Shown: in pieces, positions 58,229 through 64,000 of the stretch | Layout of the letters: the number at the start of each line of letters is the position of its first letter | Numbering within the stretch: the stretch's first letter is position 1 | Assembly (NCBI GenBank): GCA_038238245.1 | Contig: JBBRXX010000003.1 | Coordinates: 62,001-126,000, forward strand | Direction of reading: 5' to 3' | DNA: 64,000 nucleotides | DNA from: DASQHW01 sp038238245 | GTDB lineage: Bacteria; Actinomycetota; Acidimicrobiia; IMCC26256; PALSA-610 | Notes under the pieces: model-generated | What the model was told of the DNA's origin: nothing | Database searches by the model: none | The model's input: the letters and a program-made list of their open reading frames with translations, nothing else | Program-made: the position numbers and the translations under genes

Positions 58229-59788
58229 ATGGACACTGAGAATCCGCGCCGCACTCGCAATCGGGCCCGGTGGGTCTGGTCTGCCGTGCTCGTCGTCGGG
58301 GCGGTGGCTGCGGCCGGTGTGGTGACGTGGACGACGAGAACCCACGGACGAAATAACCTTCCCACGGGCTGGGTCGCGCAAGAGAACAGGCGACCCGGCA
58401 CGTCCGCATGGCGGATTCCGACGGCGTCCTATGGCGGTGTCGAGGGATACCTGAACCGTACGAGCGCCGCGATCGGGGATACCGTCTCGTTGTACGTCTC
58501 GACGTCGGCGCCGACATTTCATGTCGTGGCCTATCGCATGGGCTGGTACCAGGGGCTCGGCGGCCGCCTCGTGTGGCGATCTCCGGAGATGCCAGGTGAG
58601 AAGCAGCGGGCGGCGACGCTCTCCGAGCCGACTCGGACCGTCAGCGCGCCGTGGGAACCAACGGTTCGCGTCAAGGTCTCGAAGGACTGGGTCCCCGGCG
58701 ACTACTTGTTGAAGCTGGTGTCGCAACGTGGTCAGTCGTGGGTGCCGCTGACGGTTCGCGACGATTCGAGCCGCGCGCCGGTACTCGTGATGAACGCCGT
58801 CACGACGTGGCAGGCGTACAACGACTGGGGCGGTCACAGCCTGTACTTCGGTCCGAACAACGACGTCGGCACGCGGTCGACCATCGTCTCGTTCGACCGG
58901 CCGTACAACTGGGCGGTCAGAACTGATATCGATCCTGGCGGGTACGACGTCTGCTGCGGTTTCGTTGCGACCGAGCTCGGATATGTCACCTTGATCGAGC
59001 GGCTGGGTCTCGACGTCGCCTACACCACCGATGTCGACGTGCAAGAGCACCCCGAGCAGTTACGCAAGCACAAGGTGGTCGTATCACTCGGCCACGACGA
59101 GTATTGGTCCGTGCAAAAGCGCGACGCGGTGGAGGGCGCGCGCGACCACGGAGTGAATTTGATGTTCCTCGGTCCGAACGCGGTGTACTGGCGGATCCGG
59201 CTCGAGCCGACGGCGCTCGGCCCCAATCGTCTCGAAGTCAACTACCGCACGGCCCGTGACGATCCCCTGTTCGGCAAGGACAACGCACAGGTGACGACGC
59301 GCTGGCGCTCACCGCCAGAACCGCGCCCTGAGAGCACGCTCATCGGCATGGCGTTCGCCTGCACCGGCGCGAAGAACGACGGTGTCGTGTCCGACGCGTC
59401 GTCGTGGGTGTTCGCAGGTACCGGCCTGAAGAACGGGAGCCGCATCCGGGATCTCATCAAACGCGAAGCCGACCGCGTCGACACCAACTTTTCGACACCG
59501 GGCAACATCGAGACGCTGATGCATTCGCCCGTGTCGTGTTTCGGCCTCGGAGGAAGGCGGGTCCCGCTCTTCTCCGACACGACGTACTACAGCGCACCGA
59601 GCGGTGCCGGGGTGCTTGCAACGGGGGCTCCGTGGCAATGCAAGGTTTTCGACGGATGCCCGAGCGGGCATCGCGGAACTGATCCGGCCGTACGGCGGAT
59701 CATCGAGAACGTCCTCCGCGCGTTCGCGGCCGGGCCTGCCGGGAAGACGCATCAACCCACCGCGTCGCATCCCGGAACGCGGCCCTGA
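58229..59788 (+). CDS. Membrane-anchored N,N-dimethylformamidase-subunit-like protein
   Basis: 519 residues. One N-terminal transmembrane helix (SAVLVVGAVAAAGVVTW) places the rest outside. Residues 55-160 are a beta-sandwich-like region (GVEGYLNRTSAAIGDTVSLY, AYRMGWYQGLGGRLVW). Residues 170-500 match the dimethylformamidase large-subunit C-terminal type: NAVTTWQAYNDWGGHSLYFG, LGHDEYWSVQKRDAVEGARD, NYRTARDDPLFG and CFGLGGRRVPLFSDTTYYS. In that family the fold is glutamine-amidotransferase-like. An extracytoplasmic amidase acting on the glycan is inferred; the true substrate is unknown. Confidence 0.82.
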   Translation: MDTENPRRTRNRARWVWSAVLVVGAVAAAGVVTWTTRTHGRNNLPTGWVAQENRRPGTSAWRIPTASYGGVEGYLNRTSAAIGDTVSLYVSTSAPTFHVVAYRMGWYQGLGGRLVWRSPEMPGEKQRAATLSEPTRTVSAPWEPTVRVKVSKDWVPGDYLLKLVSQRGQSWVPLTVRDDSSRAPVLVMNAVTTWQAYNDWGGHSLYFGPNNDVGTRSTIVSFDRPYNWAVRTDIDPGGYDVCCGFVATELGYVTLIERLGLDVAYTTDVDVQEHPEQLRKHKVVVSLGHDEYWSVQKRDAVEGARDHGVNLMFLGPNAVYWRIRLEPTALGPNRLEVNYRTARDDPLFGKDNAQVTTRWRSPPEPRPESTLIGMAFACTGAKNDGVVSDASSWVFAGTGLKNGSRIRDLIKREADRVDTNFSTPGNIETLMHSPVSCFGLGGRRVPLFSDTTYYSAPSGAGVLATGAPWQCKVFDGCPSGHRGTDPAVRRIIENVLRAFAAGPAGKTHQPTASHPGTRP

Positions 59789-59836
59789 CCGCGGTCCGCG
59801 TGGTCGTGAGAAGGGAGGGCCCTGTAGAATCGATTG

Positions 59837-60589
59837 ATGTCGTCGCTCGAGGGGGAGCTGAAGGGCGCGCTCTGGGCCTATCCATGGCGGCTCCGCGACG
59901 GTAGCGAGGTGCGAGTCGCGAACGCGGAGCTCTCGAGCATTCATCGCACGCGCGCCGAGCTGATCGAACCAGGCGTTCGCGCTGCGCTCGCAGCGGCCGG
60001 CCCGGAGTCGACGGCACTCGATCTTGCCTGCAATGAAGGCTGGTTCTCGCACCGCCTTCTGGAATGGGGAGCCTCCCGGGTCGTCGCGCTGGATGTCCGT
60101 CCGAAGAACCTTGAACGCGCTGCGGTCATGCGAGAGCACTTCGGCATCTCGCCCGATGCGCTCGAGCTGCGCCACGCCGACGTCTTCGAGATAGGGCCGG
60201 CGGAGCTCGGAACCTTCGACGTCGTGCTTGTTCTCGGGTTGATCTACCACGTCGAGAACCCGATGGGCGTGCTCCGCCTGGCGCGTGCCTGCACCAAGGG
60301 CCTGTGTGTCATCGAGTCCCAGCTCACCCGTCAGACACAACCGATCGTGCACGGGTTGGGTCAGACCGGTCAGCTCCATGAGTCGGAGGGCAGCTTCGCG
60401 ATCCAACTGGAACGAGGCGACAACACGCTGGCGTCTACGGGACGCGTGATGAGCCTTATTCCGAACCGCGCGGCGTTCGCACAGATGGCAGTTGTCGCCG
60501 GCTTCGATGTCGTCGAGTTCGCCACGCCGCGCAGCGACCACAACCCGCAATACGTCGGCGGCGACCGCGGCGTGCTGTTCGCGTCCTAA
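59837..60589 (+). CDS. SAM-dependent methyltransferase, CmoB/DUF1698-like
   Basis: 250 residues. Motif I is ALDLACNEGWFSHRLLEWGA, followed by VVALDVRPKNLERAAVMREH, then GTFDVVLVLGLIYHVENPMG and LCVIESQLTRQ, which resembles tRNA-wobble methyltransferase CmoB and related DUF1698 proteins often found in glycan loci. ATG 59837 is preferred to TTG 59834. It lies two bases before the next GT-C-like gene, so they are likely co-translated. The substrate is probably a sugar rather than tRNA in this context. Confidence 0.87.
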   Translation: MSSLEGELKGALWAYPWRLRDGSEVRVANAELSSIHRTRAELIEPGVRAALAAAGPESTALDLACNEGWFSHRLLEWGASRVVALDVRPKNLERAAVMREHFGISPDALELRHADVFEIGPAELGTFDVVLVLGLIYHVENPMGVLRLARACTKGLCVIESQLTRQTQPIVHGLGQTGQLHESEGSFAIQLERGDNTLASTGRVMSLIPNRAAFAQMAVVAGFDVVEFATPRSDHNPQYVGGDRGVLFAS

Positions 60590-60591
60590 CG

Positions 60592-62319
60592 GTGTCACTC
60601 GACCCGGATCTCGCGCTCGGGCGTCGCGATCGGCGCCGTGAGCGAGGGCAGCCGAGGCTTGGAGCTGGAGGTGGAGCACGACGGCCGACGCTCGTCGTGC
60701 TCGTGCCGACACTTCTCCTGGCGCTATGGGCCGCATGGTGGGTGATCGACGGGACTCGTGAGTTCACCTCCGAGATCCAAAACGACAGCGCGGTGTACCT
60801 GAGCACCGGGGAGGGACTGCGTCGGCACGGGTTGCCGACGGTTTCATTCAACCTGAACTGGGATCACTTGACCCCCAAGGAGGCTGTCGCGTTCGATGGC
60901 CGGGTCCCGTCAACCGTGTATCCGCCGGGTTATCCGGCTGCGCTCGCGGTCACCTCCGTCGTGACCGGCAGTGTTCGGAGCGCGGCGCGCACGCTTGACG
61001 TGGTTCTTGTTGTCGTGAACCTGTTGTTGATCGCATGGCTGACCGCCCGGATGACCGCGAACAGATCCGTTGTGGTGGCAACGATCCCAGCCGTGTTGCT
61101 GCTCTTCGATACCGATGTCCGGCGCGTCTTCTTCACCCCGCTGTTCGGTTGGATGCAGCTTCACCGCGCCGCCGCGAGCGAGCCCTTATTCATGGCTTTC
61201 TCCATTGTGAGTCTGCTCGCGCTGCATGCAGCGCTCACGGCGAGCGCGTCCGAGCGAGGTCGACGCCTGCTGATGATCGCGGCCGGGGCAGCAGCCGGCG
61301 CGCTCCTCGTCCGCTACGTCATCGCGTTCATTCTCGCGGCCGTGGTCGCGCTCGTCGTCATCGACCGTCAACGCGCCCTTCGTTCCCGTCTCCGCCGGGC
61401 CGCGATCTTCACCGCGGTCGCGGCCGCGCCGACCGCGCTGTTCATTGCATGGGCACGACTCGATGGCGGCCAAAATCCAACGTCGAGCTTCTTTCAGCAG
61501 TCGGTGAGCGTCTTCGCGCCGCTTGACAGGCTCGGTGATTACGTGTTGCCGCCGGGTGGACCACACGCGGTGCGACTCCTCGCAGTAGTGGTACTGCTCG
61601 GGCTCTGCATCATCGGGGCCGTGTGGGGACCTGGTCTTCCCGGCACGAGCGCCGAGGACGACGGTCGTGCCCGGTTGCTCGTGCAGCTCGGGTTGCTGCA
61701 TCTCGGGGTATACGTGCTGTTCATCACGACCACGGCCACCCTCTTCGACCTCGCGGTGCCAATGGATGCACGCATCTTCGCTCCGATTCGCGGCCTGTGG
61801 TACGCGGTACTTCTTGCTGTCGCCTACCGGTGGCTGGCTCGCGTCGCGTCCGGCGTCGGAACAGTCGCGATCTTGGGGGCGCTCGCCGCGCTGCTCGTCA
61901 TTGCGAACTGGTCGCACACGCAACCGATCCTCGACCAGGGAGCGACACGCCCGTATGCGCAATCGTCGGTCTCGGAGGCGATCTCTCGCATCCCGGAAAA
62001 CGCGCTGATTGTGAGCAACGCGCCGGGCAACGTCTATGCCCTCACCGGCCGCGGATCCATTGCGCTGCCGTTCCGCACGGGCGCGCCGACTGCGGAATAC
62101 GACCGCGAGATTCGCCAAGTCGTCGAACTCCTCAATAGCCGCGGCGGCTATGTGGCGCTCTCGGCGTTCCCGTCGAGTCCTCTATTGATACCGCCCGAAC
62201 TCCAGCGCTCGCTCGAGATCCGCTTGATCGTGCAAGGCCCGGCACGGAAGCCGACCGCGCAGCTGTACGAGGTACGTCCACGAGCGTCGACATCGGGCGT
62301 CGCCGTCCCCGGTCGATAG
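60592..62319 (+). CDS. GT39-like membrane glycosyltransferase
   Basis: 575 residues, about 11 membrane segments. The acidic first loop holds IQNDSAVYLSTGEGLRRHG and a later part TVYPPGYPAALAVTSVV, the ArnT/PMT style. Helices follow to about residue 450 and a soluble domain begins at PYAQSSVSEAISRIPENAL. The GTG start follows the methyltransferase stop by 2 bases. It is unlike both other GT-C groups in the window. It would use a polyprenyl-phosphate donor; the sugar is unknown. Convergent with the partial gene at 62330, 10 bases away. Confidence 0.86.
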   Translation: MSLDPDLALGRRDRRRERGQPRLGAGGGARRPTLVVLVPTLLLALWAAWWVIDGTREFTSEIQNDSAVYLSTGEGLRRHGLPTVSFNLNWDHLTPKEAVAFDGRVPSTVYPPGYPAALAVTSVVTGSVRSAARTLDVVLVVVNLLLIAWLTARMTANRSVVVATIPAVLLLFDTDVRRVFFTPLFGWMQLHRAAASEPLFMAFSIVSLLALHAALTASASERGRRLLMIAAGAAAGALLVRYVIAFILAAVVALVVIDRQRALRSRLRRAAIFTAVAAAPTALFIAWARLDGGQNPTSSFFQQSVSVFAPLDRLGDYVLPPGGPHAVRLLAVVVLLGLCIIGAVWGPGLPGTSAEDDGRARLLVQLGLLHLGVYVLFITTTATLFDLAVPMDARIFAPIRGLWYAVLLAVAYRWLARVASGVGTVAILGALAALLVIANWSHTQPILDQGATRPYAQSSVSEAISRIPENALIVSNAPGNVYALTGRGSIALPFRTGAPTAEYDREIRQVVELLNSRGGYVALSAFPSSPLLIPPELQRSLEIRLIVQGPARKPTAQLYEVRPRASTSGVAVPGR

Positions 62320-62329
62320 CGCACGCTTT

Positions 62330-64000
62330 CTACTCTTGCGGACCGCACGCATCGGGGTTCATGCGGTCCGAGATCTTGTAGAGCCACGCCTCGGCTTTCG
62401 CCGCGTTCGACGGGGTCGCGATCGATTCGTGAATGAGGAGCGACGCGGCGCCATCCTGTTCCGTCCACGAAACCTGCGGCGCGGGGAGCTTCGACAGGAG
62501 CGGAAAGCTCGGCGTCGTCACGACGACAAACTTGTATTTTCCCTCGTTGAGCGCGCGTCTCCAGTCGGCGCATCGAGTGATCGGCGTCGACGTGCCATCG
62601 GCGTGCCGCTGCGCCACATACTGAACGTAGTTGGAGCTGTCCTTGCCCGCGAGCGGGTACTGCAGGGCCGTCCCGACGAACGCGATGCGCGAATCGTTCA
62701 CGTTGCGCGCCCAGCGATAGATGTTCGTCATTCCCGCGACGTTCTCGTAGCGATGATCGAGGTAATAGCTGTCGAGCACGAAGCCACCGACAACGATTCC
62801 CGCAACGGCGACCACGACGGGGAGCCGTCGACGTTGCCTGTTGGTGAGGCGGGATTGCGACGCGTGCCAAACGATCCCGGCGACGAGTACGACGATCCCC
62901 AGCACGACTCCGGCTACCGCGGGGAACGATCCTTCCGTTTTCCCCGCGTAGCCCGAGGCCGCATGGGCCCACACCGTCGGCGATATCTGCGTGGCGAGGA
63001 GCGTCACGACGAAGGCGGCGAGAACGACGGAGAGGAGCCGCGCGCCCAACGACGTCGCCGCGATCGGCAGCAACGCCGCGCCGAGGACGAGCGTGGGCGC
63101 GCAGTACCGGACGTTGGTCACAAAGAGGAATGGCTGGTGCGGCAGACCGAGGTTTTGCGGGATGTAGAGGTACGCGATGAAGCTCACGATCGCGGTCGCG
63201 GCGATCGTTCGCGCGGTCGACCCCGGTCCGCGAAGGACGCCGAGCACACAGCCGATGAATGCGAGCGCCAGGACCGCCCACCAGGCGCGCCCCAGGGCGC
63301 CGCTCAAACCCGGGAGCAAGAAGGCGGTCCACGCGTGCCGATCCAGCACGACGTTGGCGACGGGGTATGGGCCCGCAACCCTTATGTGGTTGAGGTCCAA
63401 GGGGCCGAGGCCGAGCGCGAGTGTCGGGATCGGGTTGCCAACGCGCAAGGCGTTGCGCAGATACCAATAGCCGCCGGTCACGAGCAATGCGCCGGTCCAC
63501 TGCACCGCAAGCACCGCACGGCCTCGTCGGATTGCCGGGACAACGACGCCCAAGGTGAGCAACCCGACTGGAGCGATCACTGTGTATTTCGTTCCAAGGG
63601 CGAGCCCGGCGGCGAGCGCCGCGCACACGACCGTTTGCGAGTGCATTCGTTCGTTGGCGTTCGGGGGCATAGCGTTGACGAGCAGCGCGACCGACGCGAG
63701 CAGCAGCGCAACGCTCGCGACGTCGTTGAGCCCGCTTCCGGCGTCGTCGAGGATGAGTTGCGGCGTCGTCAGCACGAACGTCACGCCGACGAGCGCGACG
63801 CAACCGACACCAAACGGTCTGCCGAGGCACCACGCGGCGAACAACGCCAGCGCGAGCCAACCGAGGTTGAGCAGCGGCGAAAGGACGTCGTTTCCCAGCA
63901 AGAGGATGCCCAGCCCGTGCAGCAGCTCCGACGAGGCTGGAAAGAAGGCGGTGTACGAGCCGCCGTCGGGATAGTGCAGGTGCGACGTGAAGCCGGTTTG
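62330..64000 (-). CDS. PMT/GT39-like GT-C membrane glycosyltransferase, family B copy 2, 5' end cut
   Basis: The frame stays open to the right edge: before TTG 63901 it already encodes HLHYPDGGSYTAFFPASSEL, matching WLHYSDGNSLTVFFPANGEL of the protein at 41715, so the start lies outside the window. Further shared text: PQLILDDAGSGLNDVAS, ALGTKYTVIAPVGLL, GYWYLRNALRVGNPIPTLAL and SSNYVQYVAQRHADG. At least 556 residues are visible. The C-terminal ~130 residues form the same extracytoplasmic domain. Likely transfers a lipid-linked sugar. Confidence 0.9.
   Translation of the reverse strand, partial: QTGFTSHLHYPDGGSYTAFFPASSELLHGLGILLLGNDVLSPLLNLGWLALALFAAWCLGRPFGVGCVALVGVTFVLTTPQLILDDAGSGLNDVASVALLLASVALLVNAMPPNANERMHSQTVVCAALAAGLALGTKYTVIAPVGLLTLGVVVPAIRRGRAVLAVQWTGALLVTGGYWYLRNALRVGNPIPTLALGLGPLDLNHIRVAGPYPVANVVLDRHAWTAFLLPGLSGALGRAWWAVLALAFIGCVLGVLRGPGSTARTIAATAIVSFIAYLYIPQNLGLPHQPFLFVTNVRYCAPTLVLGAALLPIAATSLGARLLSVVLAAFVVTLLATQISPTVWAHAASGYAGKTEGSFPAVAGVVLGIVVLVAGIVWHASQSRLTNRQRRRLPVVVAVAGIVVGGFVLDSYYLDHRYENVAGMTNIYRWARNVNDSRIAFVGTALQYPLAGKDSSNYVQYVAQRHADGTSTPITRCADWRRALNEGKYKFVVVTTPSFPLLSKLPAPQVSWTEQDGAASLLIHESIATPSNAAKAEAWLYKISDRMNPDACGPQE

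Noticed and set aside
1..64000. CRISPR arrays, insertion sequences, tRNA or rRNA genes
   Set aside because: No regularly spaced repeat, transposase, or clover-leaf/rRNA-like stretch was recognised in any intergenic gap; the gaps are all short.

Overview
The window is a 64 kb stretch of high-GC, gene-dense bacterial DNA. GTG, TTG and even CTG starts are frequent, stop and start codons often overlap (ATGA, GTGA, TTGA), and almost every gene concerns cell-surface glycan assembly or decoration. This style fits an uncultured or little-studied member of the Actinomycetota (inferred from GC, start-codon use and protein style; no rRNA or other phylogenetic marker is present). I saw no tRNA, rRNA, CRISPR array, transposase or phage structural gene.

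Layout. (1) 1-7.3 kb: the end of a DegT-type sugar aminotransferase, then a tight six-gene leftward operon (Wzz-like chain-length protein with a degenerate kinase domain, polytopic membrane protein, polysaccharide deacetylase, GT4, GNAT, WecA/MraY-type sugar-1-phosphate transferase). (2) 7.3-21.4 kb: mostly rightward GT4, GNAT-like, two-domain glycosyltransferases, SDR, a GT-C-like membrane protein with an unexplained C-terminal extension, NAD-dependent epimerase, polyprenol-phosphate GT2 and a methyltransferase, with a leftward sulfotransferase and a phytanoyl-CoA-dioxygenase-like (PhyH) gene inside. (3) 21.4-31.1 kb: a leftward run of seven genes (OafA-type acyltransferase with SGNH domain, SAT-like hexapeptide protein, PhyH, GT2-methyltransferase fusion, SGNH hydrolase, GT4, GT-C). 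(4) 31.4-54.2 kb: a mosaic of small divergent and convergent units with heavy paralogy: three sulfotransferase-hexapeptide (SULT-SAT) fusions, further solo SAT proteins, two more PhyH proteins and a PhyH remnant, two TylF-like methyltransferases, FkbM methyltransferase, an FdtC-like N-acetyltransferase, a 1082-residue four-domain protein (methyltransferase, TylF-like, GT2, CmcI-like), GT-C proteins and a second DegT aminotransferase. (5) 54.4-64 kb: a NodU/CmcH-type carbamoyltransferase, a small membrane-anchored protein, GT-C proteins, an N,N-dimethylformamidase-like protein and a methyltransferase.

Interpretation. WecA would prime a lipid-linked glycan. The GT4/GT2/GT-C enzymes would extend or branch it. 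The aminotransferases, epimerase, GNAT and FdtC-like enzymes would make amino or acylated sugars. The methyl-, acetyl-, sulfo- and carbamoyltransferases and the Fe(II)/2-oxoglutarate oxygenases would decorate it. The Wzz-like protein would set chain length. No Wzx flippase or outer-membrane export gene is recognisable here. The most distinctive feature is a recurrent neighbourhood of one PhyH oxygenase subfamily with a SAT-like hexapeptide domain, twice fused to a sulfotransferase beside an intact PhyH, plus one decayed PhyH copy beside a solo SAT gene. I do not recognise this as a described system. Functions are inferred from motifs read by eye; no database search was possible.
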